Of a stretch of 64,000 nt of DNA, positions 1-12,930 are shown one piece after another. The position numbers and the translations under genes were made by a program. How positions within the stretch are numbered: the first letter of the stretch is position 1; every line of letters starts with the position of its first letter. Source of the stretch: Amphibalanus amphitrite (taxonomy: Eukaryota; Arthropoda; Thecostraca; Balanomorpha; Balanidae); contig NW_024883453.1 in assembly GCF_019059575.1 (NCBI RefSeq), forward strand, positions 1 through 64,000, in the 5' to 3' direction. The notes beneath the pieces were generated by a model. It was given only the letters and a program-made list of their open reading frames with translations. It was not told the DNA's origin and did not search any database.

Positions 1-2600
1 AACAATATGGGTGTCCTGTTAAGCATGTCACGACAGCTCGGTAGGTAGTAGCCGCCACCGCATTGGTTGAATGTGAATGCAGAATATCGCACCGTGCGCC
101 ATTGTCAGCATTTCACCGCTGTCCGGTGGGGTTCAGTTTACATGCCAGCTTTCGGCGCCTGCGGCGAGGAGTAAACAACTCACCCACCCATACACGGTGT
201 CGTGTCGGGCCGATACACAGCTCTCAGCTGATGAACGCCCTCCTATCTGTTCACCGCTCATTAGTCGAGCGCTATTTACTGGCTCTGACTGTATGCACTG
301 ACCGTGTGCACTGTACCGAGCCGGTGCCGATGGGGCTGTCTCCTTCACGTCAAGGTCACTTTCGTTACCTTCGTGACCTCACCTATAGACTGACACGGTG
401 AGGATTTTGATGATGATGATTGTGATGCCGCAAAGTATCGTCCTGGCGTTGCGACCTCTCCCGCGTCCCCCGCCTACCTGCCTACCTGTCCTCGGTCCAC
501 CGACCGCATCCATCACTGCAAACACTCCGGGTGGTCGAAATCTCGCCGAGCGTATGAGCAATGAGCGCATCAATCAGCCGCTGCTATTTACTGGGGGATG
601 TGCCGGGGGAGGCGCCCATGCGCGCCGTCCGCCAGCGCGGGGAGCCCGAATTACCCACCACTCTGCGGCACACACAGGCACTAATGAGGACGCTACCAAC
701 GCAGCCAAACAGGCCCATTAATTGATCATTTTGCCAGAGTCAAATTAATTCGGCGTCGGTGATGGGGGCAGGGCATTGGAGCGGCACGCAGCTTCCGTTA
801 GTGAGCGGGGAAGGTGGCGGTGGAATTTGCTGCAGCCATCGGCCGCGTTTGCCGCGACTGTCCGTGCTGTGTATCGGAACTGACGTTGTCTTGCTGGCAA
901 GACGACGACCTCGCTCGCGGCGCTGCGCGGCACGCGTCGGGACGAACCCGATCGACTGCCGGCCCTCCGTGGTCATCATGAGGACGGCCACGGAGGGCGG
1001 CAGTCGAGGCGCCGCCGAAAACAACGGCCGCATCCTGCGAGCGGCGAGTGCAAAACAGTGGCGGTGGTGACCGGATATCCGCCGGCCGGCCGGGGCGCCG
1101 CGGGAAAACGGTCTGCAAGGGACCGACTGGAGAGGGCAGTGCACTGACGTCCGACGCTCGCCGGCGGTCACTGAACAGCGGCACTCTGTTGTGGGTTACA
1201 GGTTGTAGTGTGACACCTATTGGTGACACTCACCAGCTCTATGACGCGGGCTAGAACTCAGCAGTAATGGATGTGATGCTGTATAGCCACCGGCGGAGTC
1301 AGACGACAGCAGAGCTCATTTGGAAATTACGGTGGAACCCACTGGCATTTGTTGAAATGGACATTAAACGCGATTTACCCCTGCTTATTTTGATGCTGAA
1401 AAAGGCAATGAAACATAATGATGTTGCGCTATGACCTCATGGTCGCCTTTTTACACATCTCGTGAACGCGCCAAGCCACCTCGTCACAGGCTAGAGCGCA
1501 CCGGTGCGTGGACGGACATTATTTTAATTTCACGCTATATGATCTGCACTGGGCGCACGTTTCCGCTGACGGGTCACTGTCTGCACGCGAGGTGGCACTA
1601 CCACCACCGCTTCCGGTCCTGCCTTCCTGGCCGCCGAACTGAGAGAACAACCGGCAGAAAAAGTGCGCCACTCAGCCAGAAAAAGCGCACTGAAAAAGTT
1701 TAAACCGCGGTAGCACGACGCACCACTATAATCCAGACCACGTTTGACGCCGTTTGATTCGGTTACTTTGTTTTTTGGGTTATTGAATGTCGGTGTTGTT
1801 CGACTATAGACGGGCGGATAAAAACTCTAGTGGGCTAGACAATGTAATTACCTGAAGGTCGTGGTCGATTGGGGTCAAATCATGAGTCAGTGGATTCATG
1901 GACATCTTCCCTACCGCTCCTCTCGATGTCGATGACAGAATAGCATAGGAACTGGGTGATCCCATGCAGTCAACTGAGTGAATGACTGCCGCAACAAAAT
2001 AAAGGACTATGCCTATAGGATGCTAAAATAAGTGTGCCTAATTGCGATGCAGGATGCATCCCTATTGAATCCATATTGAGATTACGATGTTCCCTTTACC
2101 TCTTAATAAGGAATATTCGCTCATAAAACGCACGTGGTAAAAAGACCATTCTGCAATATTATGACAAACAAGATCCAAGGACAAGATCGACGTACTTTCA
2201 GACAAGGCCCTAAAACAACAAGGCCCTAAAACAAGCTTTCAGATAATGCTTTTTGGGCCTTGAAATGAAACAGCCCAAGATCCAATCACCTAGATTTGCA
2301 CGCATCAATGCACCACAAACGTGTACAATCATGTGACGCTATGGTCTATTCATTGACCTGTAATGCACACTACGGTGCACGAGCAACATAAGCCATGGCG
2401 TGCAAAGCTGGAGGGCAAATTGTGGAATTAGCGTTATTACCGGACCAGTCAGGCTTATAACCTTGACTAAGATCAGTACGGACGCTTCTACCTCTCTTGT
2501 AAAAGTGAAGGCAAAACACGATTGTCTGAAGAATCAGTATCCGAAAAGTGCTTTCTAAAAGCTCATCCAATATATGTTCAACAGCTGAAATGTTATTTCA
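1..2600. other. gene-free stretch
   Basis: No reading frame here shows a recognisable domain or a convincing exon with splice sites. About 60-1250 is GC-rich (many CCG/CGG and GGCGG words) and the rest is mixed to AT-rich. A short local duplication of AAGGCCCTAAAACAA lies near 2205-2235. I see no RNA gene. It could be 5' flank of the TRPC-like copy or regulatory DNA of a gene outside the window, which is inference only. Confidence 0.5.
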
Positions 2601-5181
2601 TTGTATTTCCTAACTTTCAAAGCTATCAAAGGTAAACATATATTAGAAAAGGTACCACAAAAGACCCAATATGGGGAAGAAAATAAATCCAAAGCAAATA
2701 AAGACAAAGGAAAGGCTAGTCACAAAAAGCAGAAGAAGGGCAAGGAGAAACAAAAGAAGAGCCCCAAAGGAGAAAAGAAGTCCCTTCTGGCGTCGTCGGA
2801 GAATCTGGAGATGAGTTAAGTCTTTCGGATAATGATGTCATGCGAATGAAGCGCATTCACGACACCAACGACGACTCAACGGACGGCTGGTTTCGCCCAA
2901 GCCTGTTTCTTCCTACGTTGTCTGAAAATGAATCGACGCTGTTCCAGCTGGTGCAGGATGGTGATCGAGACTCTGTGCTCCAGTTGCTGAGAGATCAGCC
3001 CGATCTCAACATCAACTGCTGCAACTTCCAAGGCGTGCGACCGCTTCACATAGCCGTGCAGCAGGGGGATGAGCCCATGGTGGAGCTGCTGCTGCAGCAG
3101 CCCAAGATTGAGCTGTCCGACACTGTCCTCTACGCAGTCGAAGCGAATAACGAAGATCTCGTTCGGCTGCTCTTCGAGAAGATGTCCGAGGATGACCCCG
3201 ACCAGGAGTTTTTCGGTTATGACTCGAGCTCACGCTTCACGCCTAACATGACACCGCTGATTTTGGCTGCGCAAGCTGACCACTATGAGATGGTGTGCTT
3301 CCTGACAAAGCGGGGACCAAGATCATCAAGCCGCACCCTCCAGACTGCTGCAAGCTAGAGTGTGCCGGTCGGCTGAAGGGCGAGGACCTGGTGAAGTCGT
3401 ACCACCGGGTGCTAACGTATCAAGCCTTGACGTCTCCGTCGTACATCATCCAGTCATCACCGGACCCCATCCTGACCTGCTTCACGCTTCATCGTGAACT
3501 GGGCCGCAACATCCACCGAGAGCGCGAGTTCCGCACACTGTATGAAGAGCTGCAGCAGAAGGCCAGTGAGTTCGCGGTGCAGTTTCTGAACTATTGCCGG
3601 TCCACGGAAGAGGTAGAACTGATCCTCAGCCGCCCTCTGGGCTGCGAGGAAGGCGCGCGGCCCTTCCACTACCCTCGTCTTCATGGCCATCGACTACGGC
3701 CAGAAGGAGTTCGTCACCCATCCGAAGGTGCAGCAGGTGCTGACCAAGCTGTGGCTGGGCCAGCGGCAGGATTGGCGTCGCTACACCACCAAGAGGAAGG
3801 TGATGAGCTTCTTCTTCGCACTGCTGACTCTGCCGCTTTCTGTGCTGTTGATGCTCGTTTACCCCCAGTCTCGCCACGTTCGCTACTGGCACTCACCGAT
3901 AAACAAGTGGATGAACTGGATGGCCTCGTACCTCATCTTCATGGCGCTGATCCTGCTCGAGTCGAGTCTGGACGAGATGAGTCAGTTCCGCGGCCCACCG
4001 GACTCTGGCCTCGAGCCACTGCTGGTGCTGTGGGTGTTTGGTATCGCCGCCTCTCAGGTGCGTCAGTGCTGGCGGCGCGGTCGGCGACGTTACTTCAGCG
4101 ACTCGTGGCACTGGTACGATACCCTGATGACCACCGCGTTCATGGTGTCGTTCTGCTGCTGGATCTGGTCCTACTATGACATCGTCACCTACGGCAACGA
4201 GCGACTGGAGCGCAAGTTCTGGTACCAGTACGACCCGACACTGATCGGGGAGGGTCTGGTGGCCATCGCCAGCATCCTGGCCTTCGGAAGACCCTGTATC
4301 TGTTCCAGATGAACTCCAGCCTCGGCCCTGCAGATCTCACTCGGTAAGATGGTGTCGGACATCTGTGAGTTTCTGGCGATCTTCACGCTCATCATCTTCT
4401 CGTTTGCGTCGGGCATGTACCGGCTGTACGCCTACTACGGAGGGATGGAGAGACTGGACGGCTCCGGAGTGAAGACCTCCATGTCTGGTGCGTTCGTCAC
4501 CCTGCACGGGTCTGTTCGTACGCTCTTCTGGGCACTGTTCGGCATGACTTCCCTCGAGTCGGTGCAGGTGGTTGTGGAGAACCTCCCCGGAGGTACGGAG
4601 CAGCTGCCTGTCATCAACAAGCACAACTTCACTGAAGCTGTCGGCTACACGTTGTTTGCCGTCTTCCATGTACTGTGCGTTGTTATCCTGATGAACATGC
4701 TGATCGCCGTGATGTCCGACTCGTTTGAGAACGTGCACGAGTTTGTCGACAAGGAGTGGAAATTCGCGCGCACCAAGGTGTGGATCTCGTTCATCCTGGA
4801 GCCGCCGATCCCTCCGCCGTTCAACCTCCTGCCGTCTGCCGTGTCGCTGTTCCGTGCCGCCCGCTGGTGCTGCGCCTGTCTGACCAGGCCGCGGGCCGCA
4901 CAGCGCTCTGCTCAGCGCAGCGCTGCTGCTACATCGCCGAGGAGATCCACTTCCCGCGAGACGACCCGGCCGCCTTCAAGATCCTGATGGCGGCGCTGTC
5001 TCAGCGGTATTTCCGCGAGCGTCGAACGACGGAGGCCGGCGGCGCGGCGACACTCAGCGAGACAGCAGGTCTGAAGCGCGGGCTGATGACGCTCAAAGCT
5101 GAGCTGCGAGACCTGGCCACGCGCCTCCAGCACCACACTTCAGAAGATGAAGTCGCGAAGCAAAATGGCGCTCTAAACTAA
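2601..5181 (+). pseudogene. intronless, multiply frameshifted TRPC/TRP-gamma-like cation channel copy
   Basis: Joined over several frames, this encodes a TRPC-type channel. Ankyrin-like repeats lie at 2920-3300 (motifs RPLHIAVQQGD, MTPLILAAQADHYEMV). The TRPC linker follows (KSYHRVLTYQALTSPS, SSPDPILTCF), then membrane segments at 3800-4460, the pore and S6 at about 4510-4730 (LFWALFGMTSLES, LMNMLIAVMSDSF) and the TRP box EWKFARTKVW at 4755. A C-terminal helix ends at the stop at 5179-5181. The frame breaks about five times: near 3313 (one base missing), 3674 (one extra or two missing), 4289 (one missing), 4330 (two missing) and between 4860 and 4930. A lysine-rich stretch at 2660-2815 lies in a third frame and may be the N-terminus, implying a sixth break. 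There is no intron in 2.5 kb, whereas neighbouring genes are intron-rich. That suggests a retrocopy now decaying, although I see no poly-A tail. The alternative is clustered assembly indels in a live gene. Confidence 0.83.
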
Positions 5182-6527
5182 CTGTGACATCGAAAGTCGT
5201 GAGACGTCTATCTATTCAGCCACCAAGAACCACGGGATGAAATATCTCAGTGAGAAGCGTCTGTCGGCCCGTAAGCAAATACTTGTTTCGTTCTGGTGAT
5301 GGCTGTGTTGTATTATTGATGAATGTGAAACGCAGATGTAATGCTCCACCAAGTGTCATGCTGTATCAAATCACGGTAGATTGATGTGTTCAACATGCGT
5401 ACACCACGTGTTGTAACATAACATGACAAACCACATTTATGATGTGTGTTTTTCATATGTCGTGCATCAATGTTCAATGACATGAGGTGGCGTAATGTTT
5501 TTAGAATGAGGTTGTGAACGGATAACTCGTTTGCGGACATGTTATAGCTGCAACACGATATAACTAGCATCGTAACCGTGAAGTATATAATAGTGTATAG
5601 GGTTTACATACATATGTCAAAACCAACTATTGTCTAACGTCCGTCATTTGCATGCGTTGTAATAAAGTGGCTCACGGCGAAGTTTACTTGCAGCATCGGC
5701 CCCCCTTTCGGTGAGCTAGGCTCCTCACCCTCGTCAGTTGTCGGCCCATCAGTGCCGTGATGGGACTCCTTCTCGGTAGCTGTTCAGCAGTCAGCAGCGT
5801 CGGCAGGCTGGGGCCGTTTTTACAGCCCCAGCCCCGGCCGGACCGACCATACAATTGGCGCAATTGGCAAGGCGTTAGCAGATGGGAAAAACAAGAAACA
5901 GAATAGAAAATCCCCAAGAGGTGCAACACTGTTGTGTTTTTGTCGGGCGTCTCATAAAGGAGCCGTATTAGGTTACATAAAACAGAAAACAGTTTTTGCA
6001 TTCTGTAAACCCTACTGAAGGGGTGTGAAACTGCGGCCTTTGACGAATCTGCATTTGGTCACGGGCCAAAAAGACAAGTTTTTGCAAATGCTGCATACGA
6101 AAGTAGCTCATCGGTCAGGACTTTTGTTGGCTAATGAACTGGAAACCAAGGAACAGAACGCCGTGTAGAAAAACTGCCTCCCTGGGACGCTTAGCGAAAA
6201 ACAAAATTCGCAGCTTATAATCTCGGTTTTGTTACACCAGCTAATTTCACACCTTTTTCTGGGTTTACGAAACCACCTTGCGACCCAGGAATGGAAACGC
6301 TTGAGATTTCAGCAAAGGCCTCGGCTGGCTAAACTCATGGGCGCAGAGACAGACAGAGAGGCAGCTGGAGACATGCATATTAATTTCGCGGTGGCGGTCC
6401 ACCTGCCTGACTCAGGGACTGATCTCACTGATGTTGGCCCCATATCTCACAGGGGTCGTGGAGAACTTATAACATTTGAATAATGTTAACAACGTGATGG
6501 ATAGGTCAGTTAGATACTATGTATATA
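5182..6527. other. 3' flank of the TRPC-like copy, no gene
   Basis: AT-rich DNA with a single AATAAA at 5661-5666 that could have served the copy upstream. No coding exon or RNA gene is visible. Confidence 0.5.
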
Positions 6528-7321
6528 CAGGGTGATCCAAAAAAATTGGAACCCCTAACTTAAAATGTCTCTAAGACAGAAACTTTTCACTTTATTGACA
6601 AATTGCAAACACCATTAGAAAGAGCGTTCAATTCTCTATAAAACCAAATTGATGGAACTTAATTATTATTATAAATATTGCCCTAGACCTATGCCTATAA
6701 AATTTGTGTCACGAAACTCAGTGAAACGGTTTTGAACATTATGCGCAAATCAGTGATTGACGGTTTGCTGTTCTGACCATGTCCCTTGTTGGAGGTTCAT
6801 GAATAAAAACAGCTCATTCACGTGCTATTGTAAGGAAAGGAAAGGCTGACGGCCTGCTGGGACCAGTTGTCCCAGAGACTGCTGGTCCGCGCAGTCGGAG
6901 CTGTCCCCAAGCAACTGCAGGCCTGCGAGACGGCCCACGGAGCTCGCGTTGAGCACATGCTGGGATGAACAGCGGAAGCTAGGTCGCGTGAATCTGTTCT
7001 ACTCTGTGCTTCTGTGTAAACTTTTATGTAATAAAATTGAATTTGAATGTGGAGTTATTCGCAAAAAGACAACAGATAGAGTGCTAACGGATTTCAGCGC
7101 ATTGTTAACATTTGGCGATTTCGTTTCACTCAGTTTTCTTACGCTCATTCCAAAAGCTAATAGTGTGCCAATGCTTTACAACATACATGCATCAATTTGA
7201 CGTGATTTTTTAGAGAATTAAATGTTCTTTCTAATGGTGTTCGCAATTTGTCCATAAAGTGAATATTTTCGGACTTATAGACATTTTAAGTTAGGGGTTC
7301 CAAATTTTTTGGATCACCCTG
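6528..7321. mobile_element. non-autonomous mariner-type element, TA-flanked
   Basis: The ends are inverted copies of each other: CAGGGTGATCCAAAAAAATT at the left and its complement, ending GGATCACCCTG, at the right. Similarity continues inwards for over 100 bp (GGAACCCCTAACTTAAAATG; CACCATTAGAAAGA). A TA dinucleotide flanks both ends (6526-6527 and 7322-7323), as expected of Tc1/mariner insertion. At 794 bp it is too short for a transposase, and no DDE motif is seen, so it is probably an internally deleted or MITE-type copy. Confidence 0.85.
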
Positions 7322-7323
7322 TA

Positions 7324-8116
7324 TAACGATGTTTCACGGAACACTTAATACTGAACCAGCGCTAGGTCAGTCAAGATCCTCCTCCTCCTCCCAGCTCTCC
7401 GACGGACCGCAGGGAGAGCTACAGGACTGACCACTGACCAGTGACCATCGCGCTGTTGACCGACATTACAGCCGCGCCTGTCTCTCCGGCGAATGGGCCG
7501 CGGTCGTAGCCGTTTCCGCCGCCGCGTCCGGCCGTTTTACAACCGATCGTGTTCTTCTGTTTGTCCACCATCCGGCGGGCCCGTGCTTTGTGTTGCATGA
7601 CACCCGCGCCGGCAGCGGAATAAATGTAAATATTTGTGACCGGACACAACTGTCCGGCCACAGACTCCAGCGACATAAATCACCACGGGGCGCGGGCGGC
7701 CGGTTCAGAGAGGCTGTAAAACCAGGGCGACCGGCGCCAATCGGGACCGACGGACGCGGCCACCTGGGCCGGTCACTATCGATTGGGTGAGGATGCCGAG
7801 CGCGCGTCCAACTCCACACAGACCCACGGCCCAGTTAGAGGCGGACGGACCAACGGCCATTCAGCAAACCCAGTGAACGTGGCAGTCCGCTGGAGAGAAC
7901 GTTTATCAGTGCGGTTATCTACCACATTGGTTACCAATGCAGTGGTTTAGAGGCTTTCAGTCGAATTAATGAATGTGTGTGGGTGGCGGCTGGCTTCCCG
8001 CAGTTTTTCTTCTCGTGGACGAGTGGATGATTTAGCGGTTTGGTGGGATTGGTGGTGGTATTTGCTTAGATGTTCCACTGTGTCTTAGAAATTGTCTGAA
8101 GAAACTGGTCGGCAAA
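7324..8116. other. GC-rich non-coding island
   Basis: About 7440-7860 is GC-rich and rich in CCGGCGG/CCGCGG words, with AT-richer DNA following. The frames open across it are a by-product of the GC bias, and none has a recognisable domain. Confidence 0.45.
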
Positions 8117-8118
8117 TA

Positions 8119-8326
8119 CAGGGTGTTCGCAAAAATATGTCATGATTTCGTTACGCCATTATCGCCAGCTCAAATAGCAAGGATCAAATGTCTTGCTGAA
8201 ATGTGTTGCCCGGATCTTCAAGTTTTGTTATACACATGTATCAGTGCCTCATGTCAAACCGGACGCACCCCACACGCTTTTCCTACAAAGCCATTAGAAT
8301 CATGACATATTTTCGCGAACACCCTG
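8119..8326. mobile_element. 208-bp mariner-type MITE, TA-flanked
   Basis: Terminal inverted repeats read CAGGGTGTTCGCAAAAATAT at the left and ATATTTTCGCGAACACCCTG at the right, continuing as GTCATGA/TCATGAC. TA flanks both ends (8117-8118 and 8327-8328). It has no coding capacity. The CAGGGTG start is shared with the elements at 6528 and 11635, but the internal sequence differs. Confidence 0.88.
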
Positions 8327-8328
8327 TA

Positions 8329-9960
8329 CTAGGTATCATAAAGGAACAAAACATAAAAAGGTGACGTCTTGTTGAAGAGTAAATCAAGCGTATAGGCAGT
8401 GTCTGATCAATGCATATTCAACAAAATTCCACGGCTCAAGAAGCATAATACGAGCGCCACAATTCATAGCTACCGCGAGCATTCCTCTCAGCTTCAAAAC
8501 AATTACCGGTCTTCATATATTTGCCCCGAAATAAGACAGTGACCGCGGCATAGTAATCTCACCAGATTCCATCCCTACAGAACACAATCGTCCTCAATTC
8601 ACTGAGCTGTTATGGGAGACCGAGCGACGCCGACATTCCTGTGACCGTCCCCGGTCTCAGCGGTGCCGAGCCGCGCTGTACCGACTGGTGTCCAGTGGCA
8701 TGGGTGGGGGCCATCGGACCACCGCCACTGCCTCCCCCCCCCCCGACGTGCCGTGCCAATTAGCCGCGACTGGAATCCACCGTGCGCCCCGGGAGGGGAG
8801 CTGGGACCGCGTCCCATTGGTGACTGGATTCCGCGGGCAGGCGTCTGTCTCCGGACGCTGCAGCACCGACAATGGCACGCCTCTGATTTACTCTGTCTCG
8901 GTAAAAACCGCCGCTGCGCCGCAGACACCACCACTGGGCGGCGATTTATGGCACTCCAGAGACGGAGGAACTGACACAGTCCTCGTCGGAGCATGCCGAC
9001 GCACGCGAGTCGGCCGGAAGACCGGAAAGGGACGAGATGGGGTCCGGACAGCCGGGACGGGAAGGGAGGACAGGGTGGCTGGGGCTCGTCAGCCGCCCGC
9101 CCGCCGAACAGCAGCGCTCTCCAAGCTGTGAGCGATGCGCTCGACACAATCGGTTGCCGCGTGTTGTGTCTGTGCCGAAGAAGGTATGCTGTATTTTACT
9201 AGGCTGAATTGATATCCTGAATTATTTTGACTGCATATTTTGAGCACCAGAAAATTGTTATTTCTAAATGATATATTGCGATGCTGATTGAATGAAAAAA
9301 TTCATCTTCATTAAAAGTAATAATACAATAAAACATCTCTTTTGAGTAAAATGGCTGATATCACTTATTCGAAACTGGGGTTTCAGATCATACTTCGGCT
9401 GATTAGGTTAAAACAAAAACTGCTATTGCTCACATTTGGTAGAAGGGCAAAGGACAGGTAAAAGGTAGCAGCATCTGCCGGTGGGCTGGCGGCGTGCACA
9501 AGGGTGTGCCGCCCATGTAATTGTCCCATTAGTGGACACGTGACTGCACAAGGACCAGACACCATATTCCCTCAGACGCCCCTCTGCCCGATCGAGCTTC
9601 AGAGAGAAAACGTGACCCTCCCCAGCGCCGAAATGGGCCTTACTGTCAGGATTAAAGGCGTTCAGCTCTTGTTTTTCATTCATTTTTCCCGAGAGGCCTC
9701 ATTTTGTCGGCTTTGAGACGAAATCAAAGGGTCCACAGAGGTCCAGAGAGAAAGTGTCCGGTACAATTTCTTCTGAATGAAGAAGGTCGTGATACTGTTT
9801 GTATCGGTCCTAATAGCCCCACTCAGCTGTGGAGAGGGACAGGCCCGAGCCGCGGCTGCCCCAGGCGAACGGAGCGAGAGGCTTCACCGTAAGCCGTGCC
9901 GAACGACCGTATACCAAACGGAGTGAGAGAGGGATAGAGAGGGGAGAAGTTGGGACAGAG

Positions 9961-9963
<3 letters not shown>
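8329..9963. other. gene-free stretch
   Basis: Mixed composition, with a GC-rich block at about 8590-9170 containing a C homopolymer near 8737. Overlapping frames on both strands there look like composition artefacts. No domain, RNA gene or splice structure was found. Confidence 0.45.
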
Positions 9964-10023
<60 letters not shown>

Positions 10024-10033
10024 GGGAGAGAGG
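9964..10033. repeat. (AG)n microsatellite
   Basis: An almost uninterrupted AG dinucleotide run with two GGAG interruptions near its 3' end. Confidence 0.97.
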
Positions 10034-11632
10034 AGGAAGGGAAAGAATGACCGAGGAGGGCTAGGAGAACCAAAAGAATAGTCAACGAATTCAGTTGCAA
10101 CCTATCAAAACGACTCGAGCTATCCCTTTGGAGCAACGGTACAGCTTGGCCGCATCTAACTAAGAAAAGAAGAGCATCTGAAGTGGAACCTCCCAGAGTG
10201 CACGCAGTACGGGTAAGGGGCTAGCAACTCCTAAGATGATTAAGTGGATATCAGTTTCCAGATCGGGGTCAGAGTGCCAACTTTGGAAGTGTGCGTAAGG
10301 CGCCTCAAAACTCGGGGATTTATTTACACTGATAGGATAGCTGACACTATGCTGATGGCTATATAATTGCCGACCAAGACGATTAATTACAATAAACACC
10401 TCACGGTGGCGGACACCAGGCGCAGATCGAGCCGAGATAGCCGCACACCAGCCTCCTAATTGTATTCAGATAATCCATTCTGGGCGCTTAACCGGCGTCC
10501 CAGCCTGCTAAGGGCGAGGATTGCCTTGAGCTGACGAATGCCTTCTCTCTGCTGATCCGTGGGCATCAGACCATTTCATCTTAAACGATGTATTCAAATA
10601 CGCCAAATTCTATCTTAATTAGTGTGGGCATTCCGCGGTTTTTATCTGGGCTGCGGCCCGTGGCCGGCGTGTTTTTCGTCGCGTGCCACCGTGGAGATGT
10701 GATCGCCAGGTCGCCAAGGTCGCCGCAACGTGCCGCGCTGTGGCGGGCTCTCTAATGACGCGCCTTTGGGGACGCCGCTCGCGCCGGCCCACCGATCCGC
10801 CGCTGATATTGGATAAAAGCCGAGTCGCCGCGGCCGTGGGAGCTGTCTGCTCGGCAAAAAGCCGCCGGCAACGGGCGGGGAGCGCGGAAACAGGACAGAG
10901 GTGGACGTGACGTCACTGGAACGATCAGCTGACGGCCGCCAGGGTCTGACAGACGTCCGGCTGCTCCGCTCCTGGAATTCGCTGCTGCCGAGATTCTGAA
11001 GACAAAAAGCATAATGATCCAGGCTGCAGATTTGCTCGTATCATGTTTCGTGCTGAGGTGCAATTCCTCGGGTTTTCACTGAGAAGATTCGAGACCATTT
11101 TACAATTTATGAGGCTTCTGTTGAACTTTTACTGCTAAAGATGAAGTAATAATCATAAACATCGATCAAGGAATGTTTATATGCGCGCCTGTGGCTACGT
11201 CTTGATACAAAGCATAGATTTGTCTTATCGGCGTCATCCCCCAAATTTTACTCACTCTCGTGCTATCTGAAACGTTCAAAGAGGTGTGATAAATCAACAC
11301 TAACCTCCCTTCGCAACATCAAGATTCAATAACCGAAGCCGTAAATGGAATTTAAGCGTCGAATGTGTCGGTCATTACAGTATTTTCAGAATTACAAGAA
11401 TAAGTGTCATAAATCTTGGAACTGACTTGCGGGCACATAATCGCTGAATTCATCGGATTATATGCATGGATAAGTCTTCATTCCTGAATAAGCAAACATA
11501 CGTACCCACATTGCATTTATATTTGTATAATCCAGCTAATGAGTAAAAAAGCTTAAACAGTCAGTTATGAGTAAATGATTCAGTTATGAGTTACGAACAA
11601 CTTTAATCCAGTTACGAGCAGAAGTACCTATA
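10034..11632. other. gene-free stretch
   Basis: A GC-rich block at 10640-10980 is followed by AT-rich DNA. A palindromic CRE-type word TGACGTCA sits near 10908. No coding exon is recognised. Confidence 0.45.
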
Positions 11633-11634
11633 TA

Positions 11635-12221
11635 CAGGGTGTCCGGAAATTATTTGCCCCTCCATCAGCTCGCCGCCATAATTAATAAACAAACAGCCCC
11701 CGGGTCATGGTTTATTGACCGATTTATTCCCTGCCCTGTCCTACCCATTCCCTCATCCGCTTTGGTATTCCATAGATCAAGATGTCCGGAGTATTCGCGC
11801 TGATGCTCAGCCACACCTTTCACACCTTCCTCTAAAGCTCGTTTTCTGTGGGAGCTGGTTCAATCTTGCTGAGCTTTTCCTTCATGATTCCCCATAGGTT
11901 TTCAATTGGGATTAGGACAGTGGAATCGATTTGACTTCCCGCTTCATTCCAGTCTTCACCATAACTTTAGCGCGATGACGCTTTGTCAAAGAATTTCTTT
12001 CGTCACAGTAGACACCACGTTCAGGTGCGAGTATGCGCCTGCCAAACGCCGGCCCCTGGCGCATCTCACGTGTCAAGGTCAGGTGACCGGGTTAGGTCAC
12101 GTGACTAACGGACAGCTGTGGATAGTCTTAGGCACAGTTTTAGGAAATTTTCAACAGTTCTTAAAGCGCACAGTGGGTTTAGCTGAATGAATAAGGGGCA
12201 CCCTTGTTTCCGGACACCCTG
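11635..12221. mobile_element. deleted Tc1/mariner element with transposase remnant
   Basis: The left end is CAGGGTGTCCGGAAA and the right end is its inverted copy TTTCCGGACACCCTG. TA flanks both ends (11633-11634 and 12222-12223). The element is 587 bp and contains the C-terminal part of a DDE transposase on the minus strand (separate entry), so it is a truncated descendant of an autonomous Tc1/mariner copy. Confidence 0.88.
11862..11992 (-). pseudogene. Tc1/mariner DDE transposase fragment
   Basis: The minus strand encodes IPIENLWGIMKEK, matching the family signature around the last catalytic residue (PDLNPIENLWG...K). Just upstream, in a different frame, it encodes HRAKV, which matches the conserved AP.HRA(K)V segment that precedes it. 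The two motifs need a frameshift to join and the PDLN part is eroded, so the copy is dead. The N-terminal helix-turn-helix and the first catalytic aspartate are missing. Confidence 0.8.
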
Positions 12222-12223
12222 TA

Positions 12224-12930
12224 ACTAAATGGAACTCTGCGGCAGAAATAGTGCAAAAAACAAAAAAATGATGCAGACGTATGCCATTCATCTCGCATCA
12301 TTTTCTCCATGCACATTGCACACCGAAACACTGGCCAAAGCGCTGTTCTTCAGGCTGATACGAAACGTAAAACCCCGCTTGGTGCTAGCCTTCTATGCAG
12401 CATCCAGGTCCCTCAGCTGTCGTTATGTTCGCAGCACGCATTGAAGTCTCCAGATGCTCTTCGAGCCGAACGAACATGTCTCTGACACGCCGTCGAAGCG
12501 GCGGCAAAAAACGAGCACCAGGCCGTGTCAGAAAAACGCGGCTGCCGTTGGCTGCTGTCAGACGCGTCATATAGCGGGCGCGCGGCACGCCGTGCGCCGC
12601 GTCTGCCGCAGTGGGGCGGCGCCGGCCGGCCGACCCGCACCCCTAATTGCCGCGGGCCTGTCTGCCACCACCGGCGTGGCGTGAGATGAGGAACAGAGCG
12701 GAACTGGGCGGCGGGGAGGGGCGGTCTCCGTGCAGAGTCCGCTCCATCACCCATCGGTCGGCGTCCCACACTCGCCATGCGGGCGCCGCTGTCCGACGAC
12801 AGGCCGACCAGCCCGCCTAACGAGCCCCGTCGGCCCGCTCCTCGACACCCGGTATGCAAATGTTGTGACACAGTGACATTGGACGGAGACGCTGTCCAGC
12901 GGCACCGCCTGTCAGTGGAAGGAACGGTGA
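12224..12930. other. GC-rich non-coding stretch
   Basis: From 12450 to 12850 the DNA is GC-rich with frames open on both strands. No domain or splice structure supports a gene. Confidence 0.45.

Noticed and set aside
3290..3330. Programmed ribosomal frameshift in the TRPC-like gene
   Set aside because: There are at least five shifts of differing size without a common slippery motif; decay or sequencing error is simpler.
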